Assembly: GCA_001603955.1 (NCBI GenBank)
Contig: LVAA01000026.1
Location: 1 to 52,775, forward strand
Source: Syntrophobacterales bacterium Delta_02
GTDB taxonomy: Bacteria > Desulfobacterota > Syntrophorhabdia > Syntrophorhabdales > Syntrophorhabdaceae
Length of the DNA stretch: 52,775 bases
Reading direction: 5' to 3'
A program made the translations under genes and the position numbers. This document shows positions 1-8,862 of the stretch, in pieces. How positions within the stretch are numbered: position 1 is the first letter of the stretch; every line of letters begins with the position of its first letter. The notes under the pieces were generated by a model, which saw only the letters and a list, made by a program, of their open reading frames with translations, was not told where the DNA came from and ran no database searches.

Positions 1-9
1 GTAGTCATA

Positions 10-60
10 AGTCCTATATGTCCTATAGGTCCTATACTCCATCCTCCAACCCCTATACTA
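10..60. repeat. 9-nt tandem repeat, GTCCTATAG family, single arm
   Basis: Degenerate copies of GTCCTATAG follow one another at the window edge, interrupted by near-matches. The same word recurs near 22.02-22.14 kb and 30.41-30.46 kb. Only one orientation is visible here, so a second arm may lie outside the window. No gene is supported between position 1 and 251. Confidence 0.6.
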
Positions 61-120
61 CCTCGCCCCCCGCACCTTCCCATCCCCTCCCCATCACCCC
101 CACCTGAAACCAACCCTCTT

Positions 121-183
121 CTTTGCCTCCCGCGAAGCGGGACGCAAAGCCGGCCGGATTTTGGAAGGCTTCGAAATCCGGCC
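121..183. other. Two adjacent hairpins downstream of the lipase-like gene
   Basis: Positions 121-149 form a nested palindrome: CTTTGC pairs with GCAAAG, and TCCCGC pairs with GCGGGA around a GAA loop. Positions 152-161 (GGCCGGATTT) pair perfectly with 174-183 (AAATCCGGCC). Both lie 70-130 nt beyond the stop of the minus-strand gene ending at 252. No clear T-run follows either hairpin, so a terminator role is possible but not shown. Confidence 0.4.
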
Positions 184-251
184 GAATCTTTTCTCTGCGA
201 TCTCTGCGGACTCAAGCGAAGCGGGCGAGAGGCAAGGTCTTTTGAGGCTTC

Positions 252-2144
252 CTACTGTATCCCGATGTGGAGCAGCAGGATCCTGCGGACCTCTTCTATT
301 GTCTCCGGCTCGGACTGGCAGGAGTGGCCGGAATGGACGATCAGCTCCGATGCCGCGTTGTCGAGGTGAGCGCTCTCGTATTTCACTACCCCGTCCGTCC
401 ACTTGTCTTTCGGCGCGTCGGGGTTCTCCACGGAGATGATCGAATGCACGGGTATCCCCGGAGTGACGGGGATCGACGAGAAAGTCCTGACAAATTGACT
501 CTTCGGGTCCATGTTCGCTGTGCTTTTCGGAACCCCCTTGAAAGTGGACCGGTCGATGACCTGGGGGTTCAGGGAGGTAACCTCCTTCACGGCGTCGAGC
601 ATGCGAAAGGGCAGCGACACGAACCTGCCGGCCATTCTCCCTATCCATCCGCCTGCAACGTAGCTGCCCCGATGAGGCGTCGAGATGAATATAACCCGGC
701 TGACAAAGGGCAGGGGTTTGTAGAAGAAACTCCTGCTTATCAGCTCCCGCGTGCCGGGCGACACATCGAGCTTGTCGAAGGGGATCCTTGCTGCGTCGTC
801 CCAGAAGCGTGTCCCGCTGTCGACAACGGTCAGTCTCGTCAGGAGCCCTCCCTGGCTGTGACCCACGATGACCATGCGCCTCAATGCCGGGTCCCTGCCC
901 TCGGGGTCAAGCCCGCGGACAAGCTCTTTCAGGCCCTTTGTCAGGAGCCCGCCCGAATAGAGGATGGGGTTGCCGGTGTTGTAGGTGAAGGCCCAGAACT
1001 GGTAGCGGCCCCAGAGCCGCCGGTCGTTCTGCAGTTCGTTGAGCATCTCCGCCCAGCGGGCGGGGCTCGAGGCGGTACCGTGGATGAAGATGACCGGGAT
1101 GCGCCCCGGTATGTAAGGGCTCATGAAGAAGATGTTCTCCTTGAACCGCGACGCGTCCTTGAAGAGGGTCACGCTGCCGGAAAAGAACCCCTTGGTCTCC
1201 ATGCGGTACACCCCGGAGTTCTCGAGGGAATAAGCGAGAGCCGAAGAAAGGTCGAACTCCAGGGGCACCGTGCGCCGTCCAACCGTGACAGTGGTGGCGC
1301 TGTCCGTCGTGTACAACTCCAGTCTTCCCCGCATCTTGCCCGTCCTTACTCCCTCGTCCACGTTATGGAACCGGACGAGCAAGGTAACGGCGACCTTGAT
1401 ATCGAAAGGGACCTTCGCGGAGACTGGTTCTGCGGCACCGGGAAGGTATTCGGTGGAGGCAACGAGCGCCGCGCCTATCCCCGGCCACCGGTATTCGTTG
1501 CGCAATCCCCGGATGGAAAGTTTTGACGCGTCGGTAAACCTGACAAGACGGTACGAACTCCACCGGAACGAATCGGCACGGACCGAGATCGCTATCTCCC
1601 CAAAAGGCAACCTGTACGTGCCCTCTCTCAGGTCAATGACAACCCCATCGGCGGAAGTGAAGCCCTCGGCTATCCCGAGATTGTAGATGTCCACCGCCGT
1701 TCTGAAGCGAGGATCGAAGGCATCGGGCGCGCGGGCACCGCCTTCGGGGAAGAGAAGCGCCCAGGCATACACGGCCGAGGCAAGATAGTACGATCTGTCT
1801 CCGCTCTGGGAGGCATACAGAAAGGAAAGCTCCGCCAGGGCGAAGATGCGGTCCGTCTCATCCGCGGTTGGGACACCCTTGTGTATGGCGGCGATCACCT
1901 CGGCCGGATGGGTCTTGAATCTCTCCGCAAGACCGGTCCGGTTGAGCATCTGCATGGTCGGGGCGCTGAGGGTGGACCCGGTCAGCACATTGGCGGTGAG
2001 CTTGCGATGGGATTCCTGCGGGTCGAGGTAGTTCACTCCGACCGGAGTGGCGCACCCCGACAGGATGAGGATGCCGAGAAGAAGGACCGCGAAGACCGCC
2101 CTCCCGAAAAGATGTCGTGTGTTCAAGACCATCTTCTTCTTCAT
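252..2144 (-). CDS. Lipoprotein with alpha/beta-hydrolase (esterase/lipase) domain
   Basis: A 630-residue predicted lipoprotein. A hydrophobic leader ends in the lipobox LSGC (Cys31), so the mature protein should be lipid-anchored. The C-terminal half is an alpha/beta hydrolase: an oxyanion-type FIHGT near residue 353 and the nucleophile elbow GHSQGG (Ser430). Candidate acid and His residues follow, including the SGHS stretch near the C terminus. The roughly 300 residues before it are not recognised. I chose the ATG at 2144 because it gives a standard leader; an in-frame GTG at 2156 is possible and no strong ribosome site decides. It follows the DUF4105 gene by about 45 nt, suggesting co-transcription and an envelope role. 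The substrate is unknown. Confidence 0.75.
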   Translation of the reverse strand: MKKKMVLNTRHLFGRAVFAVLLLGILILSGCATPVGVNYLDPQESHRKLTANVLTGSTLSAPTMQMLNRTGLAERFKTHPAEVIAAIHKGVPTADETDRIFALAELSFLYASQSGDRSYYLASAVYAWALLFPEGGARAPDAFDPRFRTAVDIYNLGIAEGFTSADGVVIDLREGTYRLPFGEIAISVRADSFRWSSYRLVRFTDASKLSIRGLRNEYRWPGIGAALVASTEYLPGAAEPVSAKVPFDIKVAVTLLVRFHNVDEGVRTGKMRGRLELYTTDSATTVTVGRRTVPLEFDLSSALAYSLENSGVYRMETKGFFSGSVTLFKDASRFKENIFFMSPYIPGRIPVIFIHGTASSPARWAEMLNELQNDRRLWGRYQFWAFTYNTGNPILYSGGLLTKGLKELVRGLDPEGRDPALRRMVIVGHSQGGLLTRLTVVDSGTRFWDDAARIPFDKLDVSPGTRELISRSFFYKPLPFVSRVIFISTPHRGSYVAGGWIGRMAGRFVSLPFRMLDAVKEVTSLNPQVIDRSTFKGVPKSTANMDPKSQFVRTFSSIPVTPGIPVHSIISVENPDAPKDKWTDGVVKYESAHLDNAASELIVHSGHSCQSEPETIEEVRRILLLHIGIQ

Positions 2145-2189
2145 AACATTAATCACGAAGTCATCACAAAGGAAAAAGCCTCCCGGCCG

Positions 2190-3230
2190 CTACCTGGGCA
2201 ACCCTTCACGAATGAGCCGGGAGAACGCCGGGTCGTTGCCTGCCGCCTGCGCCCTTTCATTGATAAGGCTTCGCCTCTTGAGTTCATCAAAGGGAAGGCT
2301 CCTGTCCACCATGCCCCGATCGTATATCATCCTGTCAATGAAACCGTTGATGATGATCCTCCAGTCGAAGCGCGCATTCGGAGCGTAGGGCACCGTGTGA
2401 CCCCGGATGTTGGTCGTGCAGTTGCTTGTGAGGGCGTTGTACCACTCGGGACGGTCCCTCAAACGGTTCACGGTACGCAGGTAATCGAGAAAGACATTGC
2501 GCGCGAGGTCCATCGATGTCCTCAGGCGCCACAGGTAGACCTGTTCCTTGCGGTAGTTGGTCCTCAGGCGAACCAGGTCGCGCTCGTCGCCGATGATGTA
2601 GGTAAGCTCATACTGCTTGAAGAACCCTTTTATGGAAGAGTACTCCTCGCCGACTTCCTTGCGCGTCTCGATGGAGAAACAGACCTGGTCTCCCCCGGCA
2701 AAACCAAAGCTGAGCATCGTGTGGGCAATGAGAGGGGAACCCCAGTAGACGACGAAAAGGTCGACGCTCTTCATCTTTGCCAGGTCGAAGGTCCTGTCGT
2801 AGTGGCGCACGGTGTAATCCGTCTCTGTCCTGTAATCGACATTGCGGATGCCGTGGATGGTCACCCTGTCGCCATCGATCGCGGCCCAGGGGAGAAGGGC
2901 AACGTCAGGTTGCCAGTTCCTTGTGTTAGACGGCGGGATCAGGAGCCACCAGACCAGAACGGCCGTGAAGGCAGCCAGAAAGACAAACCGGGCGGGGCGG
3001 CGGCGATAACCGACGGTAAGGACGGCGAGGCTCCCGATGGCAAAAAGGCCTGCAACGATAAGTCTAATAGAGGGGGGCAGATCGGAATAGTAGACGGCAA
3101 ACGTTGCCCAGCCCGCCATGACCAGAAATGCGAACCTCCTGAAGGCGTTGCCGATGCCTCTGAAGAACCGACCGGGAAAAATGTTTCCGTGCTCCATGCC
3201 CATGGGAATACGGGGACCGCCCTCGGCCAT
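2190..3230 (-). CDS. Membrane protein with DUF4105 (Lnb N-terminal periplasmic-like) domain
   Basis: A 346-residue protein with two or three hydrophobic segments in the first ~100 residues, followed by a soluble domain that looks like DUF4105, the periplasmic domain named after bacterial Lnb proteins. Characteristic parts are WGSPLIAH, a tract of aromatic and charged residues, and SNCTTN near residue 265, whose Cys is the usual conserved residue. The biochemical role of the family is not settled. Several ATG codons occur near the N terminus (3230, 3203, 3197) without a clear ribosome site, so the start is uncertain. It is followed by the lipase-like lipoprotein, probably in one transcript, which hints at an envelope lipid or peptidoglycan function. 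Confidence 0.7.
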   Translation of the reverse strand: MAEGGPRIPMGMEHGNIFPGRFFRGIGNAFRRFAFLVMAGWATFAVYYSDLPPSIRLIVAGLFAIGSLAVLTVGYRRRPARFVFLAAFTAVLVWWLLIPPSNTRNWQPDVALLPWAAIDGDRVTIHGIRNVDYRTETDYTVRHYDRTFDLAKMKSVDLFVVYWGSPLIAHTMLSFGFAGGDQVCFSIETRKEVGEEYSSIKGFFKQYELTYIIGDERDLVRLRTNYRKEQVYLWRLRTSMDLARNVFLDYLRTVNRLRDRPEWYNALTSNCTTNIRGHTVPYAPNARFDWRIIINGFIDRMIYDRGMVDRSLPFDELKRRSLINERAQAAGNDPAFSRLIREGLPR

Positions 3231-3274
3231 CCGCGGGCGGTCCCCGGTGATCCTTATTTACGGTCCTGCAAGGG

Positions 3275-3859
3275 CTACTTTTCCACCACCATCGCCACAG
3301 CCTCGGTCACCTGCAGGTAGACATCGTCTCCCTTCTTGATGTTCTTGAAGTTCTTGACGGATTTGTCGACCGTGAAGGTCCGCACGTTGCCTTCGGGGCC
3401 CTTGAGAGAAATGTTGCGTTTCTTGTAGTCTATCTTTTCGACCTTCGCCGTCACCTCCAGTGTGTTGACAACAACGGCTCCGGGTTTCGCACCCTTCGGG
3501 GCCACTTTCACGGTCTGGACTTCTGACACGGACGGCTTTTCCCCCGCCTTGGCCACAAAGACAGCCACTGATTCGTAGAAGGTTGTCTTGACCTTGTCCC
3601 CGGCCTTTATCTGGTCGAAGTTCTTCACTTCCGGTCCAACCTTGAAGGTACGCGTGGTACCGTCGGGCGCCTTGACCGTGACGGTCTTCTTTGCCGCGTC
3701 CACGGCATCGACAACGGCTGTCATCTCGACAACGTCTACCATCGCCCCGGCGGGCTTGGGACCGGCTTTCTTCGCCGCTTTCTTCTCCTGGGCGAATCCA
3801 ACGCTCACGAGCACAACCACGAGCAACAACGCCATTACCAGTGACAATGTTCTTTTCAT
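3275..3859 (-). CDS. Secreted protein with two tandem ~65-residue beta-type repeats
   Basis: 194 residues with a clear signal peptide (Lys/Arg, a long hydrophobic run, cleavage likely after VGFAQ) and a Lys/Ala-rich linker. Two homologous repeats follow. Each contains VxVxxxDxxxxTVxVKxPDG-like strands, RTFxV, a VKNF motif and an IKxGDxV turn. The pattern resembles small OB-like or DUF5666-type periplasmic domains; the name is inference. The start at 3859 is preferred over the ATG at 3865 because AGGAGG lies 6 nt before it. The 5' leader carries a GC-rich hairpin at 3883-3901. The gene stands 44 nt upstream of the DUF4105 gene. No catalytic residues are evident, so a binding or structural role is most likely. 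Confidence 0.65.
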   Translation of the reverse strand: MKRTLSLVMALLLVVVLVSVGFAQEKKAAKKAGPKPAGAMVDVVEMTAVVDAVDAAKKTVTVKAPDGTTRTFKVGPEVKNFDQIKAGDKVKTTFYESVAVFVAKAGEKPSVSEVQTVKVAPKGAKPGAVVVNTLEVTAKVEKIDYKKRNISLKGPEGNVRTFTVDKSVKNFKNIKKGDDVYLQVTEAVAMVVEK

Positions 3860-3882
3860 ATACATCCTCCTTTGGGATATTT

Positions 3883-3901
3883 CAGGCCGCCCGGCGGCCT
3901 G
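3883..3901. other. GC-rich palindrome in the leader of the secreted repeat protein
   Basis: CAGGCCG pairs perfectly with CGGCCTG around a 5-nt loop, about 24 nt before the ATG at 3859. It could be an mRNA 5' stem or an operator. The rest of the gap to phosphoglucomutase (3902-4019) shows nothing I can name. Confidence 0.3.
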
Positions 3902-4019
3902 TGTGTCAGGTGACCGCAGATCCGAACCCCATCACCGCGAACGCGTGTGGCGGGGCGGTACTAATATCTATCACATAAGGACTGCGGGGTACACACGAAT
4001 GTCCGTCAGACATCGATCC

Positions 4020-5660
4020 TTATGCCAGCGCGTTCTTCACGACCCGGCGGGCACCGGCAAGGATGGAGTCGAGGTGGGCCTCGTCGACAAAGCTCTCGGC
4101 GTACATCTTGATGATGTCCTCCGTGCCTGAGGGTCGTACCGCGAACCAGCCCCTCGCCGTCGTTACCTTGACACCGCCTATGGCCGCGTTGTTGCCCGGG
4201 GCTTTTGTCATCTTCGACGTTATCGGGTCCCCCGCCAGTTCCTCGTCCTTTATGGCCTCAGGCGTCAGGGACGATACCGCCGTCCTCTCGGCAGCCGTTG
4301 CCGGGGCATCGACGCGGACATACACGGGCCTTCCCAGCCTGTCGGCCAGTTCGCCATAGAGTTCTCCGGGGTCCTTACCCATCCTGGCGGTCATTTCCGC
4401 GGCAAGGAGATTCATTATAATGCCGTCCTTGTCCGTCGTCCAGACCGTCCCGTCCCGCTTGAGAAAGCTTGCCCCCGCGCTTTCCTCGCCCCCGAAGCAG
4501 CAGGACCCGTCGAAGAGACCATCGACGAACCATTTGAAACCGACGGGCACCTCCGACAGCCTGCGGCCCAGATCCGACACGACGCGGTCGATCAGGCTCG
4601 AGCTTACAAGGGTCTTGCCGACAGCCGCTCCCTCCGGCCAGCCGAGGCGGTGGGTCAGGAGGTAATGGATCGCCGCGGCCAGATAGTGATTGGGGTTCAT
4701 AAGCCCCGTGGACCGGGTGACGATGCCGTGCCGGTCGGCGTCGGTGTCGTTGGCGAAGGCCACCTGGAAGCGGTCCTTGAGTGCCACCAACCCCGCCATC
4801 GCGTAAGGACTGGAACAATCCATCCTGATCTTGCCGTCGTGGTCGACGGTCATGAAGGCGAACCTTGGGTCCACAACGTTGTTGACGACGGTTATGTCGA
4901 GACCGTAGAGGTCCCTGATGGGCTCCCAGTAGTGCACCGAGGACCCTCCGAGCGGGTCGACCCCCATCCTGATCCCCGCGGACCGGATGCACTCCATGTC
5001 GATGACGTTCACCAGGTCCCCAATATAGAGTGTGGCAAGATCTACGGTATGGGTGGTCCCCGTCTTGAGGGCCGATTCATACACCATCCTGCGGACCTGT
5101 CTCAGGCCGCCCCGAAGGATATCGTTCGCCCTGTTCTCGATCCACCGCGTGACCTGCGTGTCCGCGGGGCCGCCGTTGGGCGGGTTGTACTTGAAGCCCC
5201 CGTCCTGGGGCGGGTTGTGCGAGGGCGTAACCACGATGCCGTCCGCGAGGCCGCCCGCCCTTCCCCGGTTGAATGACAGGATGGCGTGGGAGATCACGGG
5301 GGTGGGAGTGAATCCGTCGTCCTTCTGGATCACGGTCTCCACACCGTTCGCCGCCAGCACCTCGAGGGCGGTCCTTTGGGCCGGAGCCGAGAGCGCGTGG
5401 GTGTCCTTTCCCATGTAGAGGGGGCCGTCCGTCCCCTGACTTTGACGCAGGTCGCATATTGCCTGCGTGACGGCAAGGATATGGGCCTCGTTGAACGTAC
5501 CCGCGAGCGCTGAACCACGGTGCCCGCTGGTCCCGAAGCTTACCCGCTGGGCGGGGTCGTCGGGGTCCGGGCTTCGCCCATAATAGTCTTTTTCGAGCCT
5601 TGCAAGGTCTGTGAGTATCTCTGCCGGGGCAGGTTTGCCCGCGAGGGGAGAAATGGCCAT
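4020..5660 (-). CDS. pgm: Phosphoglucomutase (alpha-D-glucose phosphate-specific)
   Basis: Interconverts glucose-1-phosphate and glucose-6-phosphate, linking glycolysis to nucleotide-sugar and storage-polysaccharide synthesis in the cytoplasm. The 546-residue length is that of the E. coli-type enzyme. Visible motifs are SFGTSGHRG near residue 41, the phosphoserine loop TPSHNPP (Ser147), the metal-binding DTDADRHG, the sugar-specificity loop GGEESAG, and the phosphate-binding RPSGTED near the C terminus. I start at the ATG at 5660, which has AAAGGAG at good spacing, rather than the in-frame GTG at 5669. The PPC-domain gene ends 15 nt upstream on the same strand, so the two are probably co-transcribed. 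No functional residue appears to be missing. Confidence 0.95.
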   Translation of the reverse strand: MAISPLAGKPAPAEILTDLARLEKDYYGRSPDPDDPAQRVSFGTSGHRGSALAGTFNEAHILAVTQAICDLRQSQGTDGPLYMGKDTHALSAPAQRTALEVLAANGVETVIQKDDGFTPTPVISHAILSFNRGRAGGLADGIVVTPSHNPPQDGGFKYNPPNGGPADTQVTRWIENRANDILRGGLRQVRRMVYESALKTGTTHTVDLATLYIGDLVNVIDMECIRSAGIRMGVDPLGGSSVHYWEPIRDLYGLDITVVNNVVDPRFAFMTVDHDGKIRMDCSSPYAMAGLVALKDRFQVAFANDTDADRHGIVTRSTGLMNPNHYLAAAIHYLLTHRLGWPEGAAVGKTLVSSSLIDRVVSDLGRRLSEVPVGFKWFVDGLFDGSCCFGGEESAGASFLKRDGTVWTTDKDGIIMNLLAAEMTARMGKDPGELYGELADRLGRPVYVRVDAPATAAERTAVSSLTPEAIKDEELAGDPITSKMTKAPGNNAAIGGVKVTTARGWFAVRPSGTEDIIKMYAESFVDEAHLDSILAGARRVVKNALA

Positions 5661-5675
5661 GTCACACACTCCTTT

Positions 5676-6134
5676 CTACAGCTGCGATGCCGGACCTGTC
5701 AGCTTGAGAAGCGCCATATCGATGACAGGGTCGAGGTCACGAACGGCATTGATGCCCTTGAGCTCGACGATGACCGCCTCCATGATGAGAAAGGTCCTCG
5801 CCTCGCCGCGAAGACATCCCGTCTTCACGCTGTCGAACTTTCCGTACGTCCCGTGGATGTGGATGCGCGGCTCATCACCATACCAGAAGACGGTGCCGAC
5901 AGCAAGGGTCTCGTGGCTTTCGACCAGCTCACGCCACGTCGGTTCCGGCGGCCGCACGTCGTCCTGCACGGGCCCTACGACGATCCTCCCCTCCGCTATC
6001 CCTCCGAGGAGGTAGAAGATGGCACCCCTGATGTTCTCTTTCCTGATAATGCCGGAGAGATTGGTGACTATCTCGTCGCCATCCTCGAAATGGGCCAGGA
6101 CCACCCTGCCCGTCTCACCGACCTGATATTTCAC
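5676..6134 (-). CDS. PPC (DUF296) domain protein
   Basis: A 152-residue single-domain protein of the PPC/DUF296 family, known as a trimeric beta-sheet domain found in plant AT-hook proteins and in free-standing bacterial proteins. Supporting residues are LAHFEDGDEIV near the N terminus, the conserved HIHGTYG, and TGCLRGEA in the second half. Family members are often annotated as DNA-binding, but the bacterial function is not established. The start is GTG at 6134, preceded by AAAAGGAG at ideal spacing. It lies between a small lipoprotein gene (74 nt upstream) and pgm (15 nt downstream). Histidines in HIHG could bind a metal; that is inference. Confidence 0.8.
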   Translation of the reverse strand: MKYQVGETGRVVLAHFEDGDEIVTNLSGIIRKENIRGAIFYLLGGIAEGRIVVGPVQDDVRPPEPTWRELVESHETLAVGTVFWYGDEPRIHIHGTYGKFDSVKTGCLRGEARTFLIMEAVIVELKGINAVRDLDPVIDMALLKLTGPASQL

Positions 6135-6208
6135 TGCGATCTCCTTTTCATCGGCCTGCCGGGGCGGGAGGCGCTATTCTCCCGATGCAGTCATGTCTCG
6201 CCGAAGGA

Positions 6209-6730
6209 TCACTTCAAAGGACCTCTTATGAGCTTCACATCGTCGATCCAGACCGTACCCTTTCCGTCGACGACAAGGTTCAACCTGACGATATCAGGCT
6301 TCTGCCCTTTCTTGAGAAAGAAAGGTGTTTCCTGTGTGACCCAATCGGTAGTTCCCGTCACGGGGCTTTCCAGGGCACGGGAAAAGTATTCGCCCTTTCC
6401 GGTAAAGACGCACCACATCTCCAGGTAAACCTTGCCCTGGAAGTCCTGTGTCTTGAGCTTCGCCTGGTACGTCAGACGGGCCCTGTCGACATCGATGTCC
6501 CTCACCTCAAAGAGACGGACCGTCATAAGCGACGGGGCATCGATCCTCAGGGACCCCCTGCCGTCCGCCGACACAGCGGGATCGAAAGTGACGTTCGACT
6601 GCGTCAGGACCCCCTCCATGTTGTCGAGGGGATAGATTTTGACAGTCCGGGGCACTTCCTTCTCGCCGCAACCCGCGAGCAAGGAACACAGGGCCAGAAT
6701 GACTGCTATCGCGAGAAACGCTCTCTTCAT
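6209..6730 (-). CDS. Small lipoprotein with carbohydrate-binding-like beta domain
   Basis: 173 residues. A lipoprotein leader ends at LAGC (Cys21). The rest is strand-rich and looks like a jelly-roll: LTYQAKLKT, VYLEMWC, a tract ending DWVTQETPF, and the closing VWIDDVKL, a terminal pattern common in carbohydrate-binding-like beta sandwiches. No enzyme motif is visible. The AAGGAGG ribosome site supports the ATG at 6730. It is the first gene of the apparent minus-strand unit lipoprotein-PPC-pgm. I cannot name a ligand. Confidence in the coding call is high; the fold assignment is by pattern only. Confidence 0.65.
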   Translation of the reverse strand: MKRAFLAIAVILALCSLLAGCGEKEVPRTVKIYPLDNMEGVLTQSNVTFDPAVSADGRGSLRIDAPSLMTVRLFEVRDIDVDRARLTYQAKLKTQDFQGKVYLEMWCVFTGKGEYFSRALESPVTGTTDWVTQETPFFLKKGQKPDIVRLNLVVDGKGTVWIDDVKLIRGPLK

Positions 6731-6843
6731 GGAACGGCCTCCTTCCGCCGCGCATCGGGGAACTCCCGATGATGTCCTATAGCATTATCCTATCATAACG
6801 GGCCGCGAGGGTGAAGAAGTGTTTGGAGAAAAGAAGGGGACCA

Positions 6844-6866
6844 GATGATGGGTGATGGGTGATGAC
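6844..6866. repeat. Heptamer repeat, GGTGATG family, single short arm
   Basis: A short run of GATGATG/GGTGATG heptamers lies upstream of the small membrane-protein gene. It is the same word family as the two-armed elements on either side of hcp, but only one arm is visible here. Confidence 0.45.
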
Positions 6867-6938
6867 GGGCAGACGCGTACTTAATGTTGCCGGGAACTTT
6901 CCGATAATCTGGAATAGCGTCGGCACCGAGGTGAAGAC

Positions 6939-7073
6939 ATGATGAAAGACGTCCGTACGATGCTCTCCTCCCTTGGGAAGAAGATCTCGGTCCTGAGAAG
7001 GGGCCCGAAGATCGTACTTGTACTGTGCGCGTGGCTGCTTGCGATCAGCGTGCTGCTGGCGTTCGGACTGTAA
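6939..7073 (+). CDS. Predicted 44-residue single-pass membrane protein
   Basis: A short open frame starting with two consecutive ATG codons (6939 and 6942), with a GAGGTG-type ribosome site about 5 nt upstream, ending in TAA at 7071-7073. The product has a basic N-terminal half (several Lys and Arg) and a C-terminal hydrophobic helix of about 18 residues (IVLVLCAWLLAISVLLAF), giving a typical small single-span membrane protein with a cytoplasmic basic tail. It lies between a divergent lipoprotein gene and a repeat element. I do not recognise a family. Codon use looks normal for the window, but at this length chance cannot be excluded. Confidence 0.5.
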   Translation: MMKDVRTMLSSLGKKISVLRRGPKIVLVLCAWLLAISVLLAFGL

Positions 7074-7078
7074 ATACG

Positions 7079-7174
7079 GTTTCAGGTTTCAAGTTCCAGG
7101 TTTCAGGTTAGGACCGGGGGCATCCCCGTCTTTGAGCTGAAGCATGAGACTTGAGACCTGAAACTTGAAACCCT
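7079..7174. repeat. Two-armed heptamer repeat, GGTTTCA family
   Basis: Left arm 7079-7111 has tandem GGTTTCA/AGTTCCA heptamers. Right arm 7144-7174 has the reverse complement (TGAGACC, TGAAACT). The two can pair across a loop of about 30 nt. It begins 6 nt after the stop codon of the small membrane-protein gene. Confidence 0.8.
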
Positions 7175-7208
7175 ATTTGCTCCCCGTCGGCTGGCATGGT
7201 AGGTTAGG

Positions 7209-8012
7209 ATGATGGGTGGTATCGAGGAGAGTTGTTATGTCATTCTCGGCCTTCCCGACGGGGCACCGCGGGAAGAGGTAGAGGAGGCCTTCGGGCGCCT
7301 GAAACAGGAATTCAACGGCGACTGGGAGAAGCTCAAGGAGATCACCTGGGCTTACGAGACACTGGCGGATTTCCGTGCCGGCACGGTGAATGGAGCAACA
7401 ACCCTCGCCACATCGGGTAATGAAGACGAACCCACTCTCATGGGTCTTCTCTTCCCTCCCCAGGCGAAGGTCAATCCCTTCTACTTCTGGGGAAGATGCC
7501 TGCTATTCCTGCTTCTTCTCATAGCGGGCATCAGGCTCATGGTCAATCTACCGTCGAGCGAACTGGCAGGCCATTCCTTCTTTCACAACGTCAATCTCCC
7601 CTTCCACGAGGCCGGACACATTGTTTTTCGTGTCTTCGGCGACTTCATGGGCGTCCTCGGGGGAAGCCTCATGCAGGTCATCATACCCGTCGTCTGCCTC
7701 GCAGCTTTCCTGAAGCGGGGCGACGCCTTCGCGGCATCCTTCGCCCTGTGGTGGACGGGTCAGAACTTCATCGATATGGCCCCTTACATCAACGATGCAC
7801 GCGCGCAGCAACTCCTCCTCCTGGGCGGCGTGACCGGCGAGGACGTTCCCGGATACCACGACTGGAACAACATCCTCGGGCGACTCGGTCTCCTTAACCT
7901 CGATCACACCCTCGCCAACACATCCCACATCGTCGGCTCCCTCCTCATGACAACCGCCTTCATCTGGGCGGCCATCATACTCTGGATGCAGTGGAAAAAC
8001 AGGGACAGGTAG
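7209..8012 (+). CDS. Membrane protein with J-domain-like N terminus and HEAGH metalloprotease-like motif
   Basis: 267 residues. Residues 7-55 resemble a reduced J-domain: a VILGLPDGAPREEVEEAF opening like DnaJ helix I-II, then KEITWAYETLAD like helix IV, but the HPD loop is absent. After a linker come at least four hydrophobic segments (about 93-112, 143-172, and the C-terminal pair). HEAGH at 133-137 sits beside a membrane segment, the zinc-binding signature of membrane-embedded metalloproteases such as site-2-type enzymes. A third ligand might be in NFIDMAPYIND or in the later HDWNN. Function is inferred, not shown. The start ATG at 7209 is followed by a second ATG. It is convergent with the acetate transporter gene across a two-armed repeat. 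Confidence 0.7.
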   Translation: MMGGIEESCYVILGLPDGAPREEVEEAFGRLKQEFNGDWEKLKEITWAYETLADFRAGTVNGATTLATSGNEDEPTLMGLLFPPQAKVNPFYFWGRCLLFLLLLIAGIRLMVNLPSSELAGHSFFHNVNLPFHEAGHIVFRVFGDFMGVLGGSLMQVIIPVVCLAAFLKRGDAFAASFALWWTGQNFIDMAPYINDARAQQLLLLGGVTGEDVPGYHDWNNILGRLGLLNLDHTLANTSHIVGSLLMTTAFIWAAIILWMQWKNRDR

Positions 8013-8020
8013 AAAAGATG

Positions 8021-8126
8021 GCTCGAACCGCTTGAGCCGCTTGAACGTCAAAAGCGGAGGAAGAGGAGCCTCAGAAGATGCGATGACGTTCAAGCGGTTT
8101 GAACGGTTCAAGCGGTTCAAGCGGTT
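8021..8126. repeat. Two-armed 9-nt repeat, CTTGAGCCG family (copy 1)
   Basis: Left arm 8021-8049 reads CTTGAGCCG/CTTGAACG; right arm 8085-8126 is its reverse complement in three to four copies. The inner 15 nt of each arm pair with one mismatch. It fills the gap between convergent genes ending at 8012 and 8127, so it probably acts as a bidirectional terminator or 3'-end stem. Confidence 0.85.
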
Positions 8127-8684
8127 TTACTTCTTTATCTCCCCTATGGGAAGCACGGTCCTTCCGTGGACTTCGTTGAGGACCTCGGCCATGGCCAGGT
8201 AGACGGCGGAGAGGCCGCAGATGATGCCTTCCCATCCGGCAAGGGTGCCGATGGCGGTGCTGCCGGTCCAGTCACGGATGGCAAGAAGCCAGAAGAGAAT
8301 GGTGAGGCTCAGAAACACGAACTGGATGGCCCTGTTCTTGCCCCATGTGCCGAACCACATGAAGAAGGTGAAGAGGCCCCACATGAAGAGGTACCATCCC
8401 ATGAAGGACACGGGGTTCCCGGGAAGGCCCTTGAAGACGAGAATGAACACGAGGGTCCACCAGAAGAGGCCGTACGACGTGAAGGCCGTGACGCCGAAGG
8501 TGTTTCCCTTTTTGTACTCCAGGATACCCGCGATGATCTGGGCAAGGCCTCCATAGAAGGCTCCCATTGCGAGGATCATCGATCCCACGGGGAAGAATCC
8601 TGCATTGTGGATGTTCAGAAGTACCGTGGTCATACCGAATCCCATGAGGCCGAGTGGTGCTGGGTTTGCGAGTTTTTCTTCCAT
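8127..8684 (-). CDS. satP: Acetate/succinate uptake transporter, GPR1/FUN34/YaaH family
   Basis: A 185-residue inner-membrane protein of the GPR1/FUN34/YaaH (AceTr) family. The N-terminal signature [18 protein letters not shown] is unmistakable, and six hydrophobic segments follow, including [21 protein letters not shown], the second conserved family block. Members take up acetate or succinate with protons. The symbol satP is by family resemblance to E. coli; the substrate here is inferred. The ATG at 8684 has a strong TAAGGAGGAG ribosome site. It is transcribed alone, towards the HEAGH gene. In an anaerobe that makes or uses acetate, such a carrier could work in either direction. Confidence 0.9.
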   Translation of the reverse strand: MEEKLANPAPLGLMGFGMTTVLLNIHNAGFFPVGSMILAMGAFYGGLAQIIAGILEYKKGNTFGVTAFTSYGLFWWTLVFILVFKGLPGNPVSFMGWYLFMWGLFTFFMWFGTWGKNRAIQFVFLSLTILFWLLAIRDWTGSTAIGTLAGWEGIICGLSAVYLAMAEVLNEVHGRTVLPIGEIKK

Positions 8685-8862
8685 GACATACTCCTCCTTA
8701 TAAATGGTTAGTACATTATTCTGCTGCCGGGATAAGAGTGATCTTTCCCTGTTCGCCTTGTGCGTTTTAAAACCCCTTAAGCCCCGGAAAGGAACTCGAT
8801 TGTACTATAGCATGTCGAGAAACGCGTGTCACCACCTTTGCAATGAGTTTTCCGAGGCACGG

